IMG/VR virus record: IMGVR_UViG_3300031364_000007
Coordinates: 1-40,554 of that record
Strand: one strand, 5' to 3'
DNA from: a virus
Length of the DNA: 40,554 bases
Position numbers and translations under genes: made by a program. The notes below the pieces were generated by a model, which saw only the letters and a list, made by a program, of their open reading frames with translations, had not been told where the DNA came from and did no database searches. Shown here in pieces: positions 1 to 7,153 of this stretch (its first letter is position 1; every line of letters begins with the position of its first letter).

Positions 1-138
1 TGTTCTTTTATTGTTTGAGGTTTTTTAGGGTTTATTTTTTGATTTAGATAACCTTCGAATTTGTTTCCGAACAATGTTTCCGGTCTCAAATACTTTTCGT
101 GCTCCGTCCCGATCCATTCGGCTGTTTTCTTATCAATC
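1..138. repeat. Terminal overlap repeat, left copy
   Basis: Matches 40417-40554 in the same orientation. Bases 8 and 12 differ (T here, C in the right copy); bases 13-138 are identical over 126 bp. The repeat lies inside the replication initiator gene and both copies keep its frame open, so the simplest reading is an assembler overlap of a circular or circularly permuted genome rather than a true duplicated end. The two mismatches would be strain variation or low-quality contig ends. Confidence 0.9.
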
Positions 139-704
139 ACCGCCATAAAGTCCTTTCCAACATAACCTTCTTTGATTCGTGCTTTAATCAAGGAAATTGT
201 TTTCTTAGTTGTAGATTTATAATTGGTACTGGCTTTTTTATTCAAATACTGGACAACAAATTCGACTTTAGTATTTAAATCAGGATCAGGATCAGGATCT
301 AAAATAGGATCTATAGTAGTGTCTTTTGATCTGCTTTTTTTCTGTTCTTCTTCTGCTTTTTTTCTGTCTTTCAAATCTTGTGAAACCTTACTATCAATGA
401 ATCTTATCTGTCCTTTTTCTGTTTCTTTTCTGTCTTTTTTCTGTTTTTTGATCTGTCCTTTTTGTTTTTGCAATATTTTGGTATCGTTTTTGTATTCAAT
501 CTCAATTCCATAGCGTTCAAAAAATGCATTAACTTTTGTACGGGACCATTTCCATTGAGTTGCATATCCAGTCACAGAAACAGACTTATCGTTGTCATAA
601 TCGATGGATACAGATAGCATAGCTTCATGTTCCCCATAAGGCCGATCCAATGGTAAAAATTTGGCAAATCCTTTATGGATTGGAACCCAGTTTCCATGAA
701 TCAT
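1..704 (-). CDS. Phage replication initiator / replisome organiser (N-terminal and most of C-terminal part)
   Basis: Reads leftward from an ATG at 704 and runs off the left end. Joined to 40416-40317 across the contig joint it gives a 267-aa protein. The N-terminal 75 residues look like a winged-helix DNA-binding domain (GYATQWKWSRTKVNAFFERYG). A Lys/Gln/Glu-rich linker with an Asp-Pro repeat follows. The C-terminal part (VVQYLNKKA, then LIKARIKEGY, then KYLRPETLFGNKFEGYLNQ) carries the signature of the conserved phage C-terminal domain (Phg_2220_C type) of replisome organisers. Role inferred: origin binding and recruitment of the helicase loader encoded next. The start overlaps the stop of the upstream HTH gene by one base (TAATG), so translation is probably coupled. 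Confidence 0.8.
   Translation of the reverse strand, partial: MIHGNWVPIHKGFAKFLPLDRPYGEHEAMLSVSIDYDNDKSVSVTGYATQWKWSRTKVNAFFERYGIEIEYKNDTKILQKQKGQIKKQKKDRKETEKGQIRFIDSKVSQDLKDRKKAEEEQKKSRSKDTTIDPILDPDPDPDLNTKVEFVVQYLNKKASTNYKSTTKKTISLIKARIKEGYVGKDFMAVIDKKTAEWIGTEHEKYLRPETLFGNKFEGYLNQKINPKKPQTIKE
284..480. repeat. Iteron-like short repeats inside the replication gene
   Basis: On the + strand TCTGT or TCTGC occurs nine times between about 330 and 460, several in near-identical contexts (TTTTCTGTCTTT twice, ATCTGTCCTTTTT twice), next to a tandem ATCAGG repeat at 281-299. The tract is strongly T-rich on this strand. Placement inside the initiator gene resembles lambda, whose origin iterons lie in gene O. 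The alternative is simple low-complexity coding for the Lys/Gln linker. Origin function is inference. Confidence 0.35.
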
Positions 705-898
705 TATTCTTCGGGAAAAAGCTTTAAGTATTCGTTGATTTTGAAAACTGTCACAGCTCTTGGGATTCCTCCGGCTTCAATTCTCCCAATGGTTTGTCTT
801 TGGATTTTTGTTTTTTCAGCAAGTTTTTCTTGAGTTAATCCTAACTTTTCCCTGACTTCTGGCAACTTTTCAGAAGCATTTTTTCTAGTCAATATCAT
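704..898 (-). CDS. Small XRE-family helix-turn-helix regulator
   Basis: 64 aa, nearly all one Cro/CI-type HTH: LPEVREKLGLTQEKLAEKTK (helices 1-2) then IQRQTIGRIEAGGIPRAVTV (recognition helix and following turn). It is the first gene behind the promoter at 935-962 and its stop overlaps the start of the replication initiator. Likely a repressor or activator that controls its own promoter and the replication gene; the target is inferred from position only. Confidence 0.8.
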   Translation of the reverse strand: MILTRKNASEKLPEVREKLGLTQEKLAEKTKIQRQTIGRIEAGGIPRAVTVFKINEYLKLFPEE

Positions 899-934
899 GA
901 TAATCCTGTTTTATAGTTAAAATCACAGTCGAAC

Positions 935-962
935 ATTACATGACAAAAAAACACCCTGTCAA
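935..962 (-). promoter_or_regulatory. Sigma70-type promoter with operator-like inverted repeat
   Basis: Leftward -35 TTGACA (962-957, perfect), 16-base spacer, -10 TGTAAT (940-935, 5 of 6). An inverted repeat TGACA-N11-TGTCA (941-961) covers the spacer and the -35 box. The site lies immediately after the end of the upstream gene and 37 bases before the HTH start codon, so it should drive the HTH-replication pair and is placed for autoregulation by the HTH protein. Confidence 0.6.
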
Positions 963-963
963 G

Positions 964-1209
964 CTAAAAACAATCCTCAATGAAATCATTGATGGCATCA
1001 ATCAAATGCAGATTAACAATATCATCCCAATTGACCATTCTGCAGAAATCGGAATATCCCATCTCCTGATCGAACTTTCGATAATAGGTATCAAAAAACT
1101 GTTTCGGTGACATATCCCGATCGGCAAGACGGTTTTTCAGATCTTCAATGGTGGCGGCATTCGGACACTCTATCGAATATTTCCGCTTAGTTTTTCCTTT
1201 GTAGTACAT
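964..1209 (-). CDS. Hypothetical protein, 81 aa
   Basis: Not recognised. It starts MYYKGKTKRKYSIEC, a Lys/Arg-rich N-terminus, then reads as an acidic, mostly helical small protein with no membrane segment. Its start overlaps the last base of the stop of the 132-aa gene upstream, as is usual in this tightly packed early operon. Its stop lies against the promoter of the HTH-replication pair, so it is the last gene of the upstream transcript section. Confidence 0.6.
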   Translation of the reverse strand: MYYKGKTKRKYSIECPNAATIEDLKNRLADRDMSPKQFFDTYYRKFDQEMGYSDFCRMVNWDDIVNLHLIDAINDFIEDCF

Positions 1210-1607
1210 TATGGTTCCATCAAAAATTCGTGGACTTCCAAATAACCGGATGGAAATTCTGTAATTGTGTCCCCGACTTGTAATTTCGTTATTTTACCAC
1301 CTGAATTTAAATATTTCTGAATAGCTTTATCAATTTCCTCCTGAGTGATTTTAAAGTTTTTATCTACAATAACTTTTTTTCTTCCGTGCTTTAATTTTGT
1401 CCATTCGAATTTGACTTTTTCGCCCTTATTTTTTCTACGGCTGAGCTTTCTTTTTTCTCTGCAATCGTCACAAATGATGTATCGATATTTATCTGGAATC
1501 GTCCAATTTCCACATTTGCATTGGGCATGCTCAACGCCATCTATAATTTTACGGGGTCTTCTTGGTTTGCCTTTTTTTCTATGTTTTATAATTGTAAAAG
1601 CCATCAA
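1209..1607 (-). CDS. Basic protein with CxC/CxxC zinc-knuckle, 132 aa
   Basis: Very basic N-terminal half with a four-cysteine cluster, AQCKCGNW then ICDDCREKR (CxC-N15-CxxC), typical of a small zinc-binding module, followed by KLSRRKNKGEK. The C-terminal half is ordinary and acidic at the end (EFPSGYLEVHEF). Nucleic-acid binding is a reasonable inference but no family is recognised. Start overlaps the stop of the preceding C39-like gene by 4 bases. Confidence 0.65.
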   Translation of the reverse strand: MMAFTIIKHRKKGKPRRPRKIIDGVEHAQCKCGNWTIPDKYRYIICDDCREKRKLSRRKNKGEKVKFEWTKLKHGRKKVIVDKNFKITQEEIDKAIQKYLNSGGKITKLQVGDTITEFPSGYLEVHEFLMEP

Positions 1608-2077
1608 TCCTCCTGATGATATAATATGGGAATAAATTGAATTACTTTGTACTCGGATAATGAAGGTAAATCCTTCTGCAATGGATTCGGATCAAAAATA
1701 TGAAATCCATCCCAATAAATAACATGGTGACAGTTTTTCAATCGCTGCGATTCGACAATGATTACTGCTTTAGTACCCTCAATTATAAGGTTTAATTCAA
1801 TACTATTAAAATGAGCCAAATTTATTGGATGATCCTTAAAAACAGCCCATTCCCCTAAAGAATACCTGTGCTCAGATAAATATTGAATTATTTCTATGGT
1901 ACTAATTCCACGTCTTTTTTCTGGATGAGAAGATTTTTCATCAAACCCTGATCCGTCATGACCTAAAAAATTAAAAACATCTTCGACTGGTTTTCCCGTT
2001 ATCATTGCAGCAACACAGGCATAGCAAGACCATGTATCTTTTTGAATAATTCTTTTGTTTGAATAAGGTTGGTTCAT
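1604..2077 (-). CDS. C39/papain-like cysteine peptidase-type protein
   Basis: 157 aa. Opens with a Cys-containing helix start (QKDTWSCYACVAAM, Cys18), and later carries CHHVIYWDG (His117/118) and FHIFDPNP (Asp129), the Cys-His-Asp order and spacing of C39-like peptidases. No signal peptide or transporter domain. Phages often carry such cytoplasmic C39-like proteins in early regions; the substrate is unknown. It could act on a host protein early in infection, which is inference. Confidence 0.6.
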   Translation of the reverse strand: MNQPYSNKRIIQKDTWSCYACVAAMITGKPVEDVFNFLGHDGSGFDEKSSHPEKRRGISTIEIIQYLSEHRYSLGEWAVFKDHPINLAHFNSIELNLIIEGTKAVIIVESQRLKNCHHVIYWDGFHIFDPNPLQKDLPSLSEYKVIQFIPILYHQED

Positions 2078-2083
2078 GTTTAG

Positions 2084-2314
2084 TTATTTCGGAAAAGGTT
2101 CTATCAATCGGAACCGCTTACCGCAATCCTCACAAACAACTGTCCTGGTTTCAGTTCCCGTGATTTTATAAGATATAAGCCGCTTGTTTGATATTCCATT
2201 GCCCCAATTGACAGAAAACCTTGCGTAAGCATGCTGATAGAATTTTACGCCTGTTTTACCTCCACAATGAGGGCAGGAATTAACGACTTCAGGGGAAATG
2301 TTTTGTAGTGTCAT
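2084..2314 (-). CDS. Zinc-ribbon protein, 76 aa
   Basis: Two CxxC pairs about 43 residues apart: SCPHCGGKTGV near the N-terminus and VCEDCGKRFR near the C-terminus. This is the layout of a zinc ribbon as found in small phage regulators and nucleic-acid-binding proteins. It lies 6 bases from its neighbours in the early operon. Partner and target unknown. Confidence 0.65.
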   Translation of the reverse strand: MTLQNISPEVVNSCPHCGGKTGVKFYQHAYARFSVNWGNGISNKRLISYKITGTETRTVVCEDCGKRFRLIEPFPK

Positions 2315-2319
2315 TATTT

Positions 2320-2664
2320 TTAAGTCCAGAATGGAGGTTTAAAATTTTCAACAGCTTTGAGAATCATAAGCGCGTCCGTCCCATTGAGAGTAATTTTTCT
2401 ATTTTCATCGTAGGTAATCTTTATCGCTCCTTTGAAATCATTCCATCGTTCCATGAAAGCTTTAATTTCTAAAAGCTCTTCAAATTTATCTGGGAAATGT
2501 AAAACATCTTCTTCAAATACTTTTAAAAGCTTTTCCCGGATAAGATCCCGCTCGGAAATCAAAGCAGCTTCAATCTCTTCCCTCATCTCCCCCTTAGTAA
2601 TTTCAGGAGCTCCTGTATAAATCTTGTCGCAGAGTTTATCAACTCTATCTTTTAATGTTTCCAT
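2320..2664 (-). CDS. Hypothetical helical protein, 114 aa
   Basis: Charged, mostly helical sequence (ETLKDRVDKLCDKIYTG at the start; LLKVFEEDVLHFPDKFEELL in the middle) without transmembrane segments. Not recognised. The last Trp-containing residues (NFKPPFWT) may be a short peptide tail. Sits between the zinc-ribbon gene and the DUF1643 gene, same strand, short gaps. Confidence 0.6.
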   Translation of the reverse strand: METLKDRVDKLCDKIYTGAPEITKGEMREEIEAALISERDLIREKLLKVFEEDVLHFPDKFEELLEIKAFMERWNDFKGAIKITYDENRKITLNGTDALMILKAVENFKPPFWT

Positions 2665-2687
2665 TGTTTTATTTGTTATAGTGTAAC

Positions 2688-3179
2688 TTAAAATTCAATC
2701 GGTTTAAGATCTTTTTTCAAATATAGCGTATGACCAGGTTGCCCTAATTTTGTTTTAGTCAGGCAATAGACCTTTCGTTCTGCTTTGATCATATCAACAA
2801 CCTGTATTCCTCTATCCATAAATAAACCATCATTTCCCCATGCAAATAACACAAGGTCGCACAATGAAACCGCCGCCGTTATCCAAAAATCATTTTCTGG
2901 CCCAATTGGGTCAATTGCTTTCTTCATAACCTTTGGCTCTTTGGTCCTGAATGCGAATAGATTAGCCTTATAGAGCCCACCATATCCCCATGAATCGGCA
3001 TAGTTTATTTCCTTTCTCATTGTTTGATCATCATTTTCGGCATCTGCAGTTGATGGATTTAAGCCGATGAAACAAACAAACGGTTTTTCTCTATCCCATA
3101 TTCTAGTTAAACAATATCGATAGAGGCCATCCTTTGAAATGTAAGCTGATTTGTCCATTTTTTTATTCTTGAGGCCCAA
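2688..3179 (-). CDS. DUF1643 family protein
   Basis: 163 aa. Shows the family's hallmarks in order: CLTRIWDREKPFVCFIGLNPSTAD, then DDQTMRK, YADSWGYGGLYKANLFAFR, and ILFAWGN-type segment (LVLFAWGNDG). DUF1643 proteins are widespread in phages and restriction-rich bacterial loci; biochemical role not established. The gene overlaps the end of the DUF7694-like gene by 17 bases. Confidence 0.85.
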   Translation of the reverse strand: MGLKNKKMDKSAYISKDGLYRYCLTRIWDREKPFVCFIGLNPSTADAENDDQTMRKEINYADSWGYGGLYKANLFAFRTKEPKVMKKAIDPIGPENDFWITAAVSLCDLVLFAWGNDGLFMDRGIQVVDMIKAERKVYCLTKTKLGQPGHTLYLKKDLKPIEF

Positions 3180-3540
3180 CCATTACCGCCGGCGGTAATG
3201 GAATGGGTTGATTTTTAGGTTTCCAGAGATGCAAGGTGAATGGATGATAGTCAACATAATCTTCGAGTTTGGGATGAATCTGAATCACAGCCTCATCATT
3301 AGACCAGAAAGCACTTTTAACATAACACATTTCCTGCCAGGTCGGACAACGTTTGATGTCCTTTGTCAGTTTGCGATCCTTGATACTGATCGAAACATGT
3401 TCCCATCCTTCACCGTCTCCACAAACACAGAAAAGCATCACCCCAAAATGTGGAAGCAAAAACAAACCATTATTTCCATTTTTTTCTGTTGTGCCAAGCA
3501 CGCCTTTCCTATATCTGAATTGTTCTGGAGCTTTAAACAT
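3163..3540 (-). CDS. DUF7694-like phage protein
   Basis: 125 aa. Recognised from the sequence RCPTWQEMCYVKSAFW followed by AVIQIHPKLEDYV and HPFTLHLWKP, the conserved core of a small phage family (I believe DUF7694). No known activity. The many Trp/His/Phe residues suggest a compact beta-rich fold. It follows the DnaJ-type zinc-finger gene by 2 bases in the early operon. Confidence 0.65.
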   Translation of the reverse strand: MFKAPEQFRYRKGVLGTTEKNGNNGLFLLPHFGVMLFCVCGDGEGWEHVSISIKDRKLTKDIKRCPTWQEMCYVKSAFWSNDEAVIQIHPKLEDYVDYHPFTLHLWKPKNQPIPLPPAVMVGPQE

Positions 3541-3542
3541 TA

Positions 3543-3737
3543 CTAATCCTCTTCAAAATATTGTTCCCTGCATGAATCACAGATTTGACTTAGCCCGGTT
3601 CCTTCACAAGCTGGGCATGTTTCCAGATCGTCCAGATCATCACATTTGTTATTTCCCAAATATTCACCAGAGAAAGAAATCCATACCGTTCCGGATCCTT
3701 CGCACTCGGAACATGGAATACAGCCACATGGTTTCAT
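3543..3737 (-). CDS. DnaJ-type cysteine-rich zinc-finger protein, 64 aa
   Basis: Contains CSECEGSGTV and CPACEGTG, two copies of the CxxCxGxG repeat of DnaJ central zinc fingers, plus CGC at the start and CDSC near the end: eight cysteines, enough for two zinc sites. No J domain. Such stand-alone modules are common in phage early operons. Role unknown. Confidence 0.7.
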   Translation of the reverse strand: MKPCGCIPCSECEGSGTVWISFSGEYLGNNKCDDLDDLETCPACEGTGLSQICDSCREQYFEED

Positions 3738-3748
3738 AATTATGCTTT

Positions 3749-4462
3749 TTATTTATCAGCAATATAAACAGGAACGCCCGTTGCTCTTGCCATCATGCTT
3801 TGAAATCTTTCGGCATCGGAATGGGCGTCTGATAAGTGTAAGAGGTAAATCTGTTTCAGTGTTTTCAAATGTTTCTTGGCAAATTCGATGGCTATATTTA
3901 TCTCAAGGTGACCATCAAAAACCCTGCCAAGTGATGATTTATCCCTGGTCGACTCTACCAGCAAATCAAAAGCGTAGTTTGTCTCAATCATTAAGTGGGT
4001 GAGCCCGGGAATTTCAATTTCAAGTTCTCCGGTATCCGTGACATATAACAAAACCTCATCTTTTGTCATGAATCCCGAATCAGATACATTTTTATAATGC
4101 TGCACTTCAAAACCAAGGCATTGAGCATCATGGGTCATTCCGTGAACTTCCAGATATAAATTATTGTTAATTCTGAGAGATTCACCGGGCTCAATAATAT
4201 TGACAATGGAAGAGTGAAACCGTTCCGAAACCTCTTCTGTTGAGAAGATAGGAATCGCAAGTTTTGAAATCTCTGGAACATACTTGCAGTGATCCTGGTG
4301 GACATGGGAAACAAGACAGGCAGCGACTTTCGAAAAATCAAAACCTTCTGCCCTTCTGATTTTATCCACGGAAACACCAGACTCAAGAATGATCTGATGT
4401 TTCCCAAAATCTACCAGGTAACAGCAGCCTAAACTGCTACTTGCTATCGATATGATTTTCAT
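3749..4462 (-). CDS. Metallo-beta-lactamase-fold hydrolase, probable nuclease
   Basis: 237 aa. Metal-binding HxHxDH at residues 53-58 (SHVHQDHCKY), then THDAQCLGF, YVTDTGE, a THLMIETNY stretch, GHLEINIAIEF and LLHLSDAHSD, in the order of the YycJ/WalJ-like branch of this fold. Length fits that branch. Close to the RecT, Rad50-like and DnaQ-like genes, so a DNA-processing nuclease role in phage recombination is likely. Its start overlaps the upstream 91-aa gene by 26 bases. Confidence 0.8.
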   Translation of the reverse strand: MKIISIASSSLGCCYLVDFGKHQIILESGVSVDKIRRAEGFDFSKVAACLVSHVHQDHCKYVPEISKLAIPIFSTEEVSERFHSSIVNIIEPGESLRINNNLYLEVHGMTHDAQCLGFEVQHYKNVSDSGFMTKDEVLLYVTDTGELEIEIPGLTHLMIETNYAFDLLVESTRDKSSLGRVFDGHLEINIAIEFAKKHLKTLKQIYLLHLSDAHSDAERFQSMMARATGVPVYIADK

Positions 4463-4712
4463 TTCTTCCCATCAAATTAACGCCATTTATTATGGCCTCG
4501 ATTATTAATTTGTTAGATTCAATAAAATCCTGGACTTTACCCACAGCGGATTTCGTTTCTGATAAAAAATTATAACCCTTTCCAAGATCAATTTCATCGC
4601 CAGGAGATAGGCTTTTTAAATTCCCATAGTATTGGTTAAGGAATTTTTCAAGCTCCTGGTGGCTGACTTCACAGATATATTTGCGGTTTTTTGCTTCGCC
4701 TAATATCTTCAT
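4437..4712 (-). CDS. Hypothetical protein, 91 aa
   Basis: Unrecognised. Begins MKILGEAKNRKYICEVSHQE and contains FLNQYYGNLKSLSPGDEIDLGKG, a pattern seen in small phage proteins that may form a beta-barrel-like fold, followed by a helical tail. The first codons overlap the end of the 157-aa gene (ATGA), indicating translational coupling. Confidence 0.55.
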   Translation of the reverse strand: MKILGEAKNRKYICEVSHQELEKFLNQYYGNLKSLSPGDEIDLGKGYNFLSETKSAVGKVQDFIESNKLIIEAIINGVNLMGRNENHIDSK

Positions 4713-5182
4713 GATCTACTCCCAACTAACAATTTAACCCCGGCTTTTTTACAAAGCTTTTCGTAGAGCTTTTTAGTAACATAACCACTGTAAAAGGTGT
4801 AACCAACCTTCATCACTTCAGGATCATCCGTAATCGAAACAGATCGATATTCAGGAACGTTCGACATATCATCAAATCCCATTGGGTCCCAAAGACAACC
4901 CTTGTATGTAATTCTATCACCTCCAACATTCAAGGTTAATTCCCATCCCCCGAATCCATCTTTGCTCCCAGGCTCGTGCTTGAAGATCTTTACAAATCCA
5001 TCTCTTTCAGCAAACAGAAATTTTCCGATTCTTTTGAATTCAAAGTCGGAAGCTTTGGGGACTTCATTGACAAGAACTTGAATTGTTCCTGAATAGACCA
5101 TATGACCGGATAATAAACGAACAGGTTTTCCGTTATATGTGGCAGGTTTATATTTAACTTTTTTAATTTTAAATTTTTTCAT
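4709..5182 (-). CDS. Hypothetical protein, 157 aa
   Basis: Unrecognised. Lys-rich N-terminus (MKKFKIKKVKYKPATYNGKP), then an alternating hydrophobic/polar pattern consistent with beta strands. No cysteine cluster, no membrane segment. Overlaps both neighbours by 4 bases, so it is part of the same translationally coupled run as the recombination genes. Confidence 0.55.
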   Translation of the reverse strand: MKKFKIKKVKYKPATYNGKPVRLLSGHMVYSGTIQVLVNEVPKASDFEFKRIGKFLFAERDGFVKIFKHEPGSKDGFGGWELTLNVGGDRITYKGCLWDPMGFDDMSNVPEYRSVSITDDPEVMKVGYTFYSGYVTKKLYEKLCKKAGVKLLVGSRS

Positions 5183-5421
5183 TCGAAATCCCTCTCCAAA
5201 AATATTCGGTTCGCTTTGGAAGTTTCGATTTTACCGGCTTTTTCTATCAGTTCATCAACAACCTGATGTCTTGAATTGAGGTTGTTCACATCCTGCTGGG
5301 TAATTTCTTCTGATAAAGTCATTCTTCCCGCTTTCCGTTCAATAACATCTCTTTTCTGAAGGAGAAGTTCTTTGAGTCGATAAAAGCGGATTTCCCAAAT
5401 TGAGCGCCTTTGACTTGCCAT
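5179..5421 (-). CDS. Hypothetical coiled-coil protein, 80 aa
   Basis: Basic, helical sequence (YRLKELLLQKRDVIERKAGR, then QQDVNNLNSRHQVVDELIEK) likely to form a helical hairpin. No recognised family. Lies between the exonuclease gene and the 157-aa gene, overlapping the latter by 4 bases. Confidence 0.55.
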   Translation of the reverse strand: MASQRRSIWEIRFYRLKELLLQKRDVIERKAGRMTLSEEITQQDVNNLNSRHQVVDELIEKAGKIETSKANRIFLERDFE

Positions 5422-5441
5422 AATTGCCTTATGTTTAAAAA

Positions 5442-6170
5442 TTAAAATTCAATCCCGTCATCAGTTTCAAGATCCGGATCGGGAAGTGGATCATGCTTAA
5501 AGTTCGCAGTTTCCGTTTTCAAATCATCAAATTCAGCATCCACCACAGATTTTTTTTCAAGCTTCCGAATTGCAAAGTAGATTTCCCGGCAGGCTTCAGC
5601 ATCAAATCTGGAATTGTGGGCTTCTTCTCCCAAATCTTTTCCGGTGAAATACTTATAAGCTTCTGTCAAATTTGGATTTTTCCATCCCCAGCGTTTGTTG
5701 AACGGCGGTAACTCCATTATGGGTTTCGCCATTTTCATAGTACATTCGTGGGTTTTATCTTTCCATCCATCAATAACATCTTGAGAAAATCCATAGCGTT
5801 TCAGCTGGATCCTGATCATTCGGTAATCAAAATACCAATTTTGGGCAACTGTTGAACATCCTCTGCAAAGATCAAGAAATGTCTGAACAATAAATGCTTC
5901 AGGCAATCCAACTTTTTGAGAATATTCCTTCGTAATTCTATGTCTTTCAAAAGCCTTTTCAGTACTTTCCCAGCCTTCAGATGCAACAATCAGGCTGATT
6001 CTCTGGATTTCTTCACCGGTTTCCTTGTTACAACGAATGGCAGTCAGAGAAACGAGGTGAGGTTGATTTTCTCCATCGCTCTTGTTCTTCCAATCCGGTA
6101 GGTCTGTCGTTTCGGTGTCATATACAACAACTTCTTCCTGATTTAGTTCATTTTGTTCAATGTTTTCCAT
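5442..6170 (-). CDS. DnaQ-like DEDDh 3'-5' exonuclease
   Basis: 242 aa. Exo I is VVVYDTETTDLP (Asp18, Glu20), Exo II is AQNWYFDYRM (Asp115), Exo III is EEAHNSRFDAEA (His185, Asp190), the complete DEDDh set. Family activity is 3'-5' degradation of single strands with two metal ions. The acidic C-terminus (DPLPDPDLETDDG) may bind partner proteins. Next to RecT and the Rad50-like ATPase it likely supplies end processing for annealing. An inverted repeat at 6191-6219 sits just upstream. Confidence 0.88.
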   Translation of the reverse strand: MENIEQNELNQEEVVVYDTETTDLPDWKNKSDGENQPHLVSLTAIRCNKETGEEIQRISLIVASEGWESTEKAFERHRITKEYSQKVGLPEAFIVQTFLDLCRGCSTVAQNWYFDYRMIRIQLKRYGFSQDVIDGWKDKTHECTMKMAKPIMELPPFNKRWGWKNPNLTEAYKYFTGKDLGEEAHNSRFDAEACREIYFAIRKLEKKSVVDAEFDDLKTETANFKHDPLPDPDLETDDGIEF

Positions 6171-6190
6171 GAATTTCCTTTTTATTTAGT

Positions 6191-6219
6191 GGAAATACGA
6201 AATTAATCATCGTATTTCC
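6191..6219. repeat. Intergenic inverted repeat between recT and exonuclease
   Basis: GGAAATACGA (6191-6200) and its exact complement TCGTATTTCC (6210-6219) separated by 9 bases: a 10-bp stem in the only larger gap (78 bases) of this gene run. On the leftward RNA it is not followed by a U tract but by the exonuclease ribosome site (AAGGAAA), so mRNA stabilisation, processing or translational control fits better than termination. Confidence 0.6.
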
Positions 6220-6248
6220 GAGTGTAAAAAATTAAGGAATAAAATTAT

Positions 6249-7139
6249 TTATTGATTCACAGTCTGACCGAATCCCGGTTTCCTGTTTTCAACGTTTTGA
6301 GCATCTTCCTGGGTCTGACCTGTTTGTTCCTGGTTTTGTTCTTGATTCGGTTCTTGATTTGGAGGGGTAGAATCATCGTTTTGATTTCCGTTATCATCCC
6401 CATCAAATGGATTCTCTTCTTTTCCAAGTAAAATAGGTGCTTCTTGCGAAAACAGAAAATCAACACTTTTGGGGGCATAAATATCTAAAATATGATTCAG
6501 CACTGTTTTGCAAGCCATTTCCTTAAAATTGTTCACCCATGAATCAACCTTTGCCCGATACCCAGGACTATACCTTTGGGCATGTTTAATCACCTTTTCT
6601 TTTGACCAGCATTCTGCCTTGGAAAATCCGTTAGTCAATTCAAAGTAGGCAAAGTAGTGAGTCTCTTTTTCGGATTTCGCTTCACCGCCAAAAGTCAAAT
6701 CTCCAGACAGCAAATCTTCTTTAACCGTCTGGCCCTCATAAAGGCACCCCATGTTAATCTTTTTCAACATGGATGTTCGCTGAACCAGCTGAACGTCTCC
6801 CTTATAACCTGGAATAAAAGTTGGCTCATAAACATCATAGCCAAGTCTCTTTGACAACTTCCCGTTTTTGAATGGAAGGATGTAAGCAAATCCAAGGGAT
6901 TTATTTAAAGGAAGCTTGAGCAGGGCTGCTCTTAGTGCTTCTCTAATAATTGCGGCAGGTTCACAAAGCTGAAGTTTTGTGTCCCCTGAGACAATATCGA
7001 TCAAAGAAGCGAAGAAAACGTCTTGGTGTTTACCAAGGGCATTTTCGAACTGGGATTTTACCCGTGGAATAGTCAACACCTTTTGTAGGGCATCAATTAT
7101 ATTCCTGGATTGTTTCGTAACTTGTTGTTGATTAGCCAT
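6249..7139 (-). CDS. recT: RecT family single-strand annealing protein
   Basis: 296 aa. Typical RecT order: KVLTIPRVKSQFENAL near the start, EPAAIIREALRAALLKLPLN, the hallmark FIPGYKGDVQLVQRTSM (residues about 108-124), and NFKEMACKTVLNHIL near residue 205. The last 55 residues are Asn/Gln/Glu-rich and probably disordered. RecT binds single-stranded DNA and anneals complementary strands without ATP. Usual partner exonuclease RecE is absent; the neighbouring DnaQ-like, MBL-fold and Rad50-like genes may replace it. Confidence 0.93.
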   Translation of the reverse strand: MANQQQVTKQSRNIIDALQKVLTIPRVKSQFENALGKHQDVFFASLIDIVSGDTKLQLCEPAAIIREALRAALLKLPLNKSLGFAYILPFKNGKLSKRLGYDVYEPTFIPGYKGDVQLVQRTSMLKKINMGCLYEGQTVKEDLLSGDLTFGGEAKSEKETHYFAYFELTNGFSKAECWSKEKVIKHAQRYSPGYRAKVDSWVNNFKEMACKTVLNHILDIYAPKSVDFLFSQEAPILLGKEENPFDGDDNGNQNDDSTPPNQEPNQEQNQEQTGQTQEDAQNVENRKPGFGQTVNQ

Positions 7140-7153
7140 ATTTTTCTAATCTC

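Noticed and set aside
281-299. Tandem ATCAGG copies considered as a CRISPR-like or satellite array
   Set aside because: Only about three 6-base units without spacers; they encode an Asp-Pro run in the initiator linker.
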